DNA of 8,057 bases from an uncultured Pseudomonadota bacterium (GTDB lineage: Bacteria > SAR324 > NAC60-12). Both the position numbers and the translations under genes were made by a program. Below are positions 1 to 6,681 of the stretch, in pieces. Under the pieces are notes generated by a model. The model saw nothing but the letters and a program-made list of their open reading frames with translations, had not been told where the DNA came from and searched no databases. Position 1 is the stretch's first letter, and every line of letters begins with the position of its first letter. The stretch spans positions 1 through 8,057 of the forward strand of contig CAJXDX010000073.1 in the NCBI GenBank assembly GCA_913052275.1, in the 5' to 3' direction.

Positions 1-1622
1 CTGAGGTAGCACAGGTACTGGGAATTGATAAACATCAGGTTCGGATTATCCCCTCTGCAGTAGGAGGAGGTTTTGGAGGGAAACTCGACATGTCGGTACA
101 GCCATTGGTAGCAGTTGCTGCGTGGATTCTGAATCGTCCCGTGAGATGCGTGTACACCCGTCCAGAATCACTTGCTTCCACCACAAAAAGACATCCTGTG
201 CGCATTCGAGCAAAAGCGGGCTGCAGCAGCGAAGGTAAATTGACCGCCTTTGAATTTCATGGAGATTTCAATACGGGAGCATATGCTTCATGGGGACCAA
301 CGGTAGCGGACAGGGTTCCTATCCATTGTACAGGACCATATTTTGTACCCAATATGCTTTCTGAAACCAGAGCATTGTTCACAAACGAATCACCTTCAGG
401 TGCGTTCCGCGGTTTTGGGACTCCGCAGGCTGCTATTGCTCATGAAGCATTGATGGATACCCTTGCAGAAAAGATTATCATGGACCCACTGGAGTTCCGG
501 ATAAAGAATGCCCTCAGGAAAGGGGATCTCACAAACACTGGACAATTGCTGGAAAAAAGTGTTGGCCAGGTTGAGTGTCTGGAAGCACTCAAAAGCCGCT
601 GGGTGGAATGGCGTAAGGCAGCGGAAGAATATAATCAACAATCCGCTGTGATTAAAAGAGGTGTGGGCAGTGGAAGTGTCTGGTATGGATGCGGTAATAC
701 TTCAATGTCTAATCCATCCACCATTCGGGTAGGAATAAATGCTGGAGGGAAAGTTACTTTGTATAATGGGGCAATGGATATCGGTCAGGGAGCAAACACA
801 GTCATGGTTCAAATCTGTGCTGACGCCCTGGGCATTCCTGCATCTCAGTTTGAACTGGTGATGGGAGATACAGACCTGACCGCGGATGCCGGGAAAACCT
901 CTGCTTCTAGGCAAACTTTCGTGTCTGGAAAAGCCGCACAGCTAGCAGGAGAGAGTTTAAGAGCAAAAATAATACAGCTCGCTGAAGTCTCCGATCGGGC
1001 AGCCATTCACATTGAAGGAGAAAAATTAACTGCAAAGGATGAGACAGGTGAGCATCTGATTATTCTCTCTGATATTTTGCCCCAGGAAAACGGTGATGTG
1101 CTGACAGGGGAAGGAACATTTGACCCTCCTACCACCCCTCTGGATGAAAACAGACAAGGCAGTCCGTATGCTACATATGGGTTCGGAGCACAGATAGCGG
1201 AGGTTGAAGTGGATACTTCATTAGGTGCGACCAAAGTCCTTAGAATTGCCGCAGCACATGATGTGGGGAAGACAATTAATCCTACTCAGGTGGAAGGACA
1301 GATTCATGGCGGTATAGCCCAGGGACTGGGTTTGGCTTTAATGGAAGAATATATCCAGGAGGTCAGTGAAAATCTGCACGATTACCTTATGCCGACAGTC
1401 GGAGATATGCCCAGTATTGAAGTAATACTGATTGAAGATCCTGAGCCATTGGGACCTTACGGGGCCAAAGGCATAGGTGAGCATGCCCTGATTCCAACAG
1501 CCCCAGCAATCCTTGGGGGTATTAAACATGCTACAGGTGTTGCAATTCATCATTTGCCTGCCACACCTGACCGAGTTTTTTCAGCAATTCAGCAAGCTGG
1601 AAACAATAATGCTAATGCCTGA
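1..1622 (+). CDS. Molybdenum hydroxylase large subunit, xanthine dehydrogenase family (5'-truncated by window edge)
   Basis: Partial gene; the frame is open from the first complete codon at base 3, and the ATG at 90 is internal, so about 539 C-terminal residues are present out of roughly 750-800 usual for the family. The family binds molybdopterin cofactor and hydroxylates N-heterocycles or aldehydes using water, working with separate [2Fe-2S] and FAD subunits not seen here. Visible motifs: GGGFGGK at bases 63-83, GAFRGFGTPQ at 399-428, a DIGQGANT cofactor-binding segment near 777-800, and GPYGAKGIGE at 1452-1481, whose last residue aligns with the catalytic glutamate of xanthine dehydrogenase. 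Many homologues continue GEPP there; this one reads GEHA. The intact motifs argue for an active enzyme. Substrate cannot be read from sequence; the adjacent 6-hydroxynicotinate reductase homologue makes nicotinate or another N-heteroaromatic plausible. A 98-nt gap without a clear terminator leads to the next gene. Confidence 0.93.
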   Translation, partial: EVAQVLGIDKHQVRIIPSAVGGGFGGKLDMSVQPLVAVAAWILNRPVRCVYTRPESLASTTKRHPVRIRAKAGCSSEGKLTAFEFHGDFNTGAYASWGPTVADRVPIHCTGPYFVPNMLSETRALFTNESPSGAFRGFGTPQAAIAHEALMDTLAEKIIMDPLEFRIKNALRKGDLTNTGQLLEKSVGQVECLEALKSRWVEWRKAAEEYNQQSAVIKRGVGSGSVWYGCGNTSMSNPSTIRVGINAGGKVTLYNGAMDIGQGANTVMVQICADALGIPASQFELVMGDTDLTADAGKTSASRQTFVSGKAAQLAGESLRAKIIQLAEVSDRAAIHIEGEKLTAKDETGEHLIILSDILPQENGDVLTGEGTFDPPTTPLDENRQGSPYATYGFGAQIAEVEVDTSLGATKVLRIAAAHDVGKTINPTQVEGQIHGGIAQGLGLALMEEYIQEVSENLHDYLMPTVGDMPSIEVILIEDPEPLGPYGAKGIGEHALIPTAPAILGGIKHATGVAIHHLPATPDRVFSAIQQAGNNNANA

Positions 1623-1712
1623 TTCGAGAAAATACTAACACAGTACAGCTGGATTTCAGGAGACGATTTAGATTTCCACAATCTACCTGCTTTATTCCCT
1701 TTCAGAAAATAC

Positions 1713-1717
1713 AGGAA
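1713..1717 (+). promoter_or_regulatory. Weak ribosome binding site of the Hnr-family gene
   Basis: AGGAA lies only 3 nt before the ATG at 1721, a short and partial Shine-Dalgarno match. It is still the best one near this start. A better AGGAGA at 1658-1663 is too far upstream to serve this start and has no start codon of its own close behind it. Confidence 0.3.
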
Positions 1718-1720
1718 ATA

Positions 1721-3187
1721 ATGAGTAATTCCGAAGAAACAAATTCATCTGCCGCAAAAGTCAGTTGCGATGCCTGTCCAATTCTATGCAGAATAAGTCC
1801 AGGGAAAACTGGATCCTGTGACCGTTATGGGAACGTTGACGGGAAACTGCAGCGGATGGACCCGGTAATTCTGACCCAAAAGGTAGTTGACCAGAATCAG
1901 GCCCTGGTCCCATTCGGAGAACAGTCACAAAAATGGGACGGTACTGTACTTAACGCAGATTCAATTTTTCCAACTGCAGTAGGTGTTGGAACCACATACC
2001 CGGATTATAAACCTGCACCCTTCATAATCGGCAGCAGACACCAAGATGTTGATATGGTAACTGTGGTCACAGAAGGCATTTTCAGCTTCTGCAGCTTTAA
2101 AGTCAAAATTGATACTGATAGATACATTGGTCCTGAACAGGCTTCGGTACGTTGCCTGGGGGAAGAGGTTGGGCACGTTATCACCGCAGAATATGGTTCA
2201 CAGATGCTCTCTCTTGGGGGAGTACATCATCTTACAGGGGGAAGCAAGCAGGAAGGCCGGGTTGCCTGTGAAATGATGATGGATTTGGGCAACAGAAAGC
2301 CTGTTGAACTTGAAGTGGATAACGGATCAAAACTAGTTCTCAAAGCAGGGACCGCACCCATAATAGACGGGAATCAGGAAGAGCGAATGCGTGTCGGCTG
2401 TGGTTCTGCGGCAATTGGTATATTTGCCCAACAATGGTTTGGACACGTGGACGAGGTTATAGTGGTGGATGAACATATCACCGGAATGCTTTCTGAACAT
2501 CAGGCAGGCCGGTATTTAGGTATGGAACCTTCAGGAATAAGAGTACGTGGGCGACGGTCAACTCCGGGGAGATATTTCCAGGTTGCCAATCCAGGACATG
2601 GCTGGGGGGGTACTGATATTTCTGACCCTCTGGAAATCATAGACCGCATAAAAGAAGGAACCGCATATCCGGGATTGCGACTGCTGATGGTCAGCACAAC
2701 AGGAGAAGATGCAGCATATTATGTGTTGGACGAGAATTTGAAACCATGTGAGGAAACCATCCCGCATGTACTTCAAACAGTGGTTGATCGGATTGGTGAA
2801 AACTGCGAACCATCCATTGCGAGTGTTCTTTTCATGGCCGGTGCAGGAGGCAGCTTGAGAGCAGGTGTTACTGAAAACCCTGTACGCCTTACACGTTCCG
2901 TGCGCAGCCTCCTTACCCGTACAACCTGTGGGGGAGCACCTGCATATGTCTGGCCTGGTGGAGGAATCACTGTAATGGTGGATGTTACCAAAATGCCCGA
3001 AAATGCATTCGGAAGTGTACCCACTCCTGCTATTGTTGCTCCCATAGAATTCACCATGAAGCTTGATGATTATCAGAATTTGGGGGGACATATGGATAAT
3101 TTAAAAAAACTGGAAGATATCACTCAACAGATGGAAGTCAGAATCTCTGAGTGGAATGAAGAAAATCCATGGCCTTTTTCCCAATAA
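1721..3187 (+). CDS. hnr: 6-hydroxynicotinate reductase family iron-sulfur protein
   Basis: A 488-residue protein recognised as the family of Eubacterium barkeri 6-hydroxynicotinate reductase (EC 1.3.7.1). That enzyme uses reduced ferredoxin to convert 6-hydroxynicotinate to 1,4,5,6-tetrahydro-6-oxonicotinate. The N-terminus holds a four-cysteine CX2CX3CX9C set (C16, C19, C23, C33) suited to an iron-sulfur cluster. Other cysteines are at 124, 145, 183, 227 (in VGCGSA), 343, 362 and 403. Family-like blocks are EYGSQMLSLGGVHHLTGGSK (157-176), DEHITGMLSEHQAG (250-263), RGRRSTPGRYFQVA (276-289) and GWGGTD (294-299). No signal peptide or membrane segment is apparent, so it is likely cytoplasmic. 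Placement behind a molybdenum hydroxylase matches a hydroxylate-then-reduce route. The family call is strong; the substrate is inferred, since homologues occur in clusters of unproven function. Its 3' end overlaps the next reading frame. Confidence 0.85.
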   Translation: MSNSEETNSSAAKVSCDACPILCRISPGKTGSCDRYGNVDGKLQRMDPVILTQKVVDQNQALVPFGEQSQKWDGTVLNADSIFPTAVGVGTTYPDYKPAPFIIGSRHQDVDMVTVVTEGIFSFCSFKVKIDTDRYIGPEQASVRCLGEEVGHVITAEYGSQMLSLGGVHHLTGGSKQEGRVACEMMMDLGNRKPVELEVDNGSKLVLKAGTAPIIDGNQEERMRVGCGSAAIGIFAQQWFGHVDEVIVVDEHITGMLSEHQAGRYLGMEPSGIRVRGRRSTPGRYFQVANPGHGWGGTDISDPLEIIDRIKEGTAYPGLRLLMVSTTGEDAAYYVLDENLKPCEETIPHVLQTVVDRIGENCEPSIASVLFMAGAGGSLRAGVTENPVRLTRSVRSLLTRTTCGGAPAYVWPGGGITVMVDVTKMPENAFGSVPTPAIVAPIEFTMKLDDYQNLGGHMDNLKKLEDITQQMEVRISEWNEENPWPFSQ

Positions 3188-4088
3188 TGAAAATAAACAA
3201 AAAGGCAGTTTGAAGCAGAATTATAAAAAATTTGCAGATTTTCAATGCCAATTAATGCCGGAAGTAAATCGTTTGTATTTACATCATGGACCGATTGATA
3301 TAATTGCATATGTCGATGGGCCTGAGAAAATAAGAAGCGATTTATACGAATGTGCCAAAAAACGATTTAGTACCGTTCTTGAAGAACTGGTTTCAGAGCT
3401 GGATTTATTGAAGCTTCCCTGGAGTGAAGTTCATCCGGAGCCTCAAGGCAGAATAGCACGTAAAATGTTTAATGCTGTTCGTGGATCAAGGGCATTTATC
3501 ACCCCGATGGCCGCTGTGGCTGGTGCGGTGGCAGAAGAAATTCTGGAAACCATGGTGAATCAGGCAAAATCCGAAGTTTCTTGCCTGGAAAAAATCCGTA
3601 GGATGTATGTCAATAATGGAGGCGACATTTCATTTTGGTTGAACTATGGATCTGCATTTACAATTGGAGTTGTTGATAATCCGCAAAGGCCTGAGTTGAA
3701 TACAAAAGTCTGCCTGCCTTATGAAAGTCCTGTTCGAGGCTTGGCAACTTCTGGTTGGAGAGGACGATCCCAAAGTTTGGGGATTGCGGATGCGGTAACT
3801 GTACTGGCCCCTTCCTCAGCTTGCGCAGATGCAGCTGCAACCTTGATCGCAAATAATGTCAATATTGAACATCCTGGAATAATAAAAAAACCCGCATGCG
3901 ATGTGAAGGATGACTCCGATCTGGGTATGCATCCAGTCACTGTGAAAGTACCCTTACTTCCTGAAAAAGAAGTTTCCCGGGCACTGCGAAACGGAGCAGA
4001 ATCCGCTAAAGCCTTGATCAGGAAAGATAAAATTCAGTCAGCATATCTTTCCATGCAGAAACAGACACTCGTTATTGAAAACACTTAA
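3156..4088 (+). CDS. UPF0280 family protein, related to ApbE flavin transferases
   Basis: A 310-residue protein assigned to UPF0280, a family distantly related to ApbE (FAD:protein FMN transferase). Visible features: HHGPIDI at 43-49, FITPMAAVAGAVAE at 114-127, VNNGGDIS at 152-159 (ApbE proteins have a similar N-x-GGD block), ATSGWRGRSQSLGIADAV at 197-214, and ADAAAT at 224-229, resembling the ApbE DALST/DALAT metal-site motif. The biochemical function of UPF0280 is not established. The ATG at 3156 overlaps the Hnr-family gene by 32 nt and gives an N-terminal extension before the conserved core. An in-frame TTG at 3210 or ATG at 3255 would remove the overlap, and no strong ribosome binding site decides between them. 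Adjacent to a redox enzyme, a role in flavin attachment or cofactor maturation is possible but is inference. Confidence 0.82.
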   Translation: MKKIHGLFPNNENKQKGSLKQNYKKFADFQCQLMPEVNRLYLHHGPIDIIAYVDGPEKIRSDLYECAKKRFSTVLEELVSELDLLKLPWSEVHPEPQGRIARKMFNAVRGSRAFITPMAAVAGAVAEEILETMVNQAKSEVSCLEKIRRMYVNNGGDISFWLNYGSAFTIGVVDNPQRPELNTKVCLPYESPVRGLATSGWRGRSQSLGIADAVTVLAPSSACADAAATLIANNVNIEHPGIIKKPACDVKDDSDLGMHPVTVKVPLLPEKEVSRALRNGAESAKALIRKDKIQSAYLSMQKQTLVIENT

Positions 4089-4101
4089 ACTGAGATAAAC
4101 A

Positions 4102-4686
4102 ATGAATGAGCTGATAAAAGTCAGGAAAATAGTCACCCATGTAGAAAACATTTACCATGAAGGAGGTCAGGCACGCATAGAACCCATAAAAAAAGGGGCC
4201 ATATTGATTGTGCTTGAAAATCCTTATGCGGGAGAGTTTGTGGATGAGATTATTCCAATGATGGATGCCCTGAAGCCCGTCGGGCTGGATGCTGCAGAGC
4301 AACTTATTGAACTGCTTGGAGGAGCAGACAAGATACAGAGCTACGGTAAAGGTTCAATTGTAGGTGAAGCCGGGGAACTAGAACACGGTGCTCTCTGGCA
4401 TGTACCCGGAGGATATGCGATGAGGGAAGCTCTGGGCGGAGCACTGGCGATTGTTCCTTCAGCCAAGAAAATAGGCGGTGTCGGCTCACGACTGGATATT
4501 CCAATTACCCACATTAATGCCTCTTATGTACGGAGCCACTTTGATGCAATGGAAGTATATGTTCAGGATGCACCAAGAGCAAACGAGATTGTATTCGGTC
4601 TGGTGATGGCAACTGGCGGCCGTATACATTCAAGAGTTGGAGGGCTGCAGGCAGATCAGATTTCAGCAAATGACGGCCTGCGCTGA
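4102..4686 (+). CDS. Amino acid synthesis family protein (PF06684, formerly DUF1185)
   Basis: A 194-residue protein, near the usual family length, recognised as PF06684. The start fits the conserved opening (VRKIVTHVENIYHEGG, residues 7-22). Other family-like blocks are NPYAG at 40-44, GKGSIVGEAGELEHGA at 82-97, GGVGSRLDIPITH at 125-137 and HFDAMEVYVQDAPRANEIV at 146-164. Known structures of the family show a variant of the Bacillus chorismate-mutase fold. The proposed amino-acid role came from structure and context rather than assays. No signal peptide or membrane segment is visible. It lies 13 nt after the UPF0280 gene, so it is probably co-transcribed; no good Shine-Dalgarno precedes the ATG, which may be reached by coupling. 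Context suggests a small-molecule binding or catalytic step in N-heterocycle breakdown, though this is unproven. It ends the plus-strand set. Confidence 0.85.
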   Translation: MNELIKVRKIVTHVENIYHEGGQARIEPIKKGAILIVLENPYAGEFVDEIIPMMDALKPVGLDAAEQLIELLGGADKIQSYGKGSIVGEAGELEHGALWHVPGGYAMREALGGALAIVPSAKKIGGVGSRLDIPITHINASYVRSHFDAMEVYVQDAPRANEIVFGLVMATGGRIHSRVGGLQADQISANDGLR

Positions 4687-4897
4687 ATTATGAAAAACAT
4701 TAATTTGCTTAGTTTTATTCAGGGGATTGTTGATTAATTTATTTGTTGAAAAGTTTAAAAAAATAATTATTCCAATTTCTTCTACTCTGATAATATAACT
4801 ATGTTTTGAGCAGTTCCACGTTAGCTGATGACAAAACTTTACTTAAATTTCATTTACATTTTTAAACACAATGCATCTAAATTAGAGAGGATATAAG
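4687..4897. other. AT-rich spacer between convergent gene sets
   Basis: This 211-bp stretch separates the 3' ends of the PF06684 gene and hyuB. It is visibly more AT-rich than the flanking genes. It contains a perfect 10-bp palindrome AATAATTATT (4762-4771) and a repeated ATTAATTT. I see no GC-rich hairpin followed by a T-run on either strand, so no intrinsic terminator can be called even though both transcripts should end here. No convincing small gene is present. Confidence 0.6.
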
Positions 4898-6628
4898 TTA
4901 ATGACCCCTTAATTTTTTTGTAGCATTATCGTCAACTACTCCATCTGAAGTAAGTACAACCCCAAAAAGATCCTGCGCCTGCCGAATGGTATAATAACCT
5001 CGCTGTACATCCTTCCGAACTAACTCTGGAATTCGCTGTAAAGCACTTTCATATCCGCCGCCGCCTGGAGTTGAAACACATATTGTGTCACCGGCCTGCA
5101 CATGAATGTTCTGATCTTTGGAAAGGTGCGGAGGAATATACGAATGCCCATTATGTTCAATTTGCACTTTGTTTACCCCACCGTCTTTACCTCCCAACAC
5201 ACCTTGAGGACCAAAGCGTCCGTGATCCATCACCATGGAAACCTTGGCGTTTCCTCTGCGTAGTTTTATTTTGTAATTTACACCGAAGCCTCCCCGTGAT
5301 TTCCCTGCCCCTCCTGAACCCTCGTGTAAAGAATATTCTTCAAATAGGACAGGATAGAACTGCTCCATTACTTCAACTGGAGTTGTTTTGGATATGCCTA
5401 TGGTGGAGCATCCGTTGGATAAGCCGTCTGTTGCAGCATTTCCTCCATATCCTCCTCCACTAATTACGTACATTACATAATTTCGTTCACGAATCGGGTC
5501 ATATCCTCCAACACAGAGATTCCCGCTGGTGCCTGCAGGTGCCGCAAAAAGCTGCTGCGGGATGGCCTGTACCAGTGCGCTGAAGACTGCTTCAGCAATG
5601 CGCTGACTTACTTCAGCTGCACAGCCTGAGACAGGCCGTGGATATTTTGCGTATAAAAATGTTCCTTCTGGTTCTTTTATATGCAGAGGATCAAATGTTC
5701 CGGCATTGATGGGGACATCGGGAAAAATATGCTTAATCGCCAAATAAACAGAGGATTTGGTAGTGGCAATCACACTGTTCATTGGTCCAAGACAAGGAGG
5801 ACTTGAACCGGACATGTCGAAGTATAATTCTGTGTCCTGCTTGCGAACTTTCATGTCGATGCATAAAGGTTCATCAATTACGCCATCTGAATCTACAAAT
5901 GCCTCTCCCTGATACAGGCCATCCGGAATCTCCTTGATTTTTGCTCTCATCTGCTGTGCCGCTCGGCTTCTCAGCTCTTGTATTGAAGAATTAACGGTTT
6001 GTTTTCCATAGCGGTCAATCAGCTCAGTGAAGCGCTTTTGACCTGAGCTGAGTGCGGCGGCCTGGGCCTTGATGTCACCAATCCGCTGGTCTGCAATGCG
6101 AATGTTGGAGAGAACAATTGAAAGAATTTCCTCATCCATTACTCCTGCCTTGTATAGCTTTACAGGTGGGAGTCTTAGTCCTTCCTGTTCAACTTCTGTA
6201 GCATTTGCTGAAAAACCACCTGGAACTGAACCTCCTGTATCCGGCCAGTGGCCTGTGTTTGCAAGCCAGGCAAACAGTTCTCCTTCATAAAAAAACGGTT
6301 TCACGAAACGCACGTCCATAAGATGTGTGCCTCCTAAATAAGGATCATTGACAATGTACACATCACCCTCTTTAAGATCCTTTGCTCTTTCAATTACGCA
6401 TCTTGTGCCGAACTGCATTGTGCCTACAAAAACCGGCAAACCTAACTCACCCTGTGCGATGAGCTCACCGTTGTCTTTATGGTAAATTCCGTCTGATCGA
6501 TCCAGTGCTTCAGAGATTACAGGACTGAATGCTGAACGTACAAAGGCAAGGTCCATTTCATTGCAGACTTGCTGCAAGCCGCTTTGAATCACTGTCAAAG
6601 TAATTGGGTCAAGTTTTCCTGCAGTCAT
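4898..6628 (-). CDS. hyuB: Hydantoinase/oxoprolinase-type subunit B (HyuB family)
   Basis: A 576-residue protein of full family length. It is the B partner of ATP-dependent amide-opening enzymes: N-methylhydantoinase, 5-oxoprolinase and, more distantly, acetone/acetophenone carboxylases. The start is well placed: the second family-typical block, LDPITLTVIQSGLQQVCNEM, begins at residue 6. Signature blocks are NDPYLGGTHLMDV (94-106), GHWPDTGG (126-133), and a C-terminal STPGGGGYESA stretch followed by the usual PELVRKDVQRGYYT tail. It is encoded 53 nt after hyuA on the same strand, implying an operon and an AB complex. In this family, A binds and uses ATP while B carries out the rest of the ring-opening reaction. 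No Shine-Dalgarno is obvious before its ATG. The substrate is unknown; the opposite-strand ring hydroxylase and reductase suggest a lactam or imide derived from an N-heterocycle. Carboxylase function is a less likely alternative, as no gamma-type subunit is seen. Confidence 0.92.
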   Translation of the reverse strand: MTAGKLDPITLTVIQSGLQQVCNEMDLAFVRSAFSPVISEALDRSDGIYHKDNGELIAQGELGLPVFVGTMQFGTRCVIERAKDLKEGDVYIVNDPYLGGTHLMDVRFVKPFFYEGELFAWLANTGHWPDTGGSVPGGFSANATEVEQEGLRLPPVKLYKAGVMDEEILSIVLSNIRIADQRIGDIKAQAAALSSGQKRFTELIDRYGKQTVNSSIQELRSRAAQQMRAKIKEIPDGLYQGEAFVDSDGVIDEPLCIDMKVRKQDTELYFDMSGSSPPCLGPMNSVIATTKSSVYLAIKHIFPDVPINAGTFDPLHIKEPEGTFLYAKYPRPVSGCAAEVSQRIAEAVFSALVQAIPQQLFAAPAGTSGNLCVGGYDPIRERNYVMYVISGGGYGGNAATDGLSNGCSTIGISKTTPVEVMEQFYPVLFEEYSLHEGSGGAGKSRGGFGVNYKIKLRRGNAKVSMVMDHGRFGPQGVLGGKDGGVNKVQIEHNGHSYIPPHLSKDQNIHVQAGDTICVSTPGGGGYESALQRIPELVRKDVQRGYYTIRQAQDLFGVVLTSDGVVDDNATKKLRGH

Positions 6629-6681
6629 TTGATTTTAACTTTAGTAAAGGTTAATAATATATGCATTTTCCACAGACTGAA

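Noticed and set aside
90..92. ATG at 90 as the true start of the molybdenum hydroxylase gene
   Set aside because: The frame is open upstream to the window edge and includes the conserved GGGFGGK motif, so the real start is outside the window.
2604..2610. Run of seven G in the Hnr-family gene, with a matching G7 on the minus strand in hyuA near 7646-7652, as possible phase-variation tracts
   Set aside because: Both runs encode conserved glycine motifs (GWGGTD and GRGGTK), and the frames are intact on both sides. There is no sign of slippage or frameshift.
2558..3091. 177-codon minus-strand open frame opposite the Hnr-family gene
   Set aside because: It lies entirely antisense to a well-recognised coding gene, has a cysteine- and serine-rich composition, and matches no family I know. 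It is a shadow frame.
4160..4167. Perfect Shine-Dalgarno-like AAGGAGGT inside the PF06684 gene
   Set aside because: It encodes the conserved HEGG motif, and no start codon follows at a usable distance.
4762..4771. Palindrome AATAATTATT as an operator or terminator
   Set aside because: It is only A and T in an AT-rich spacer, has no loop or T-run arrangement of a terminator, and lies at gene 3' ends where an operator is unlikely.
5071..5463. 130-codon plus-strand open frame
   Set aside because: It is antisense to the conserved glycine-rich C-terminal part of hyuB and resembles no known protein.
6629..6681. TATATTATT in the hyuA-hyuB gap as a possible internal promoter for hyuB
   Set aside because: The element is AT-rich but has no convincing -35 partner, and the 53-nt gap between two subunit genes is ordinary for an operon.
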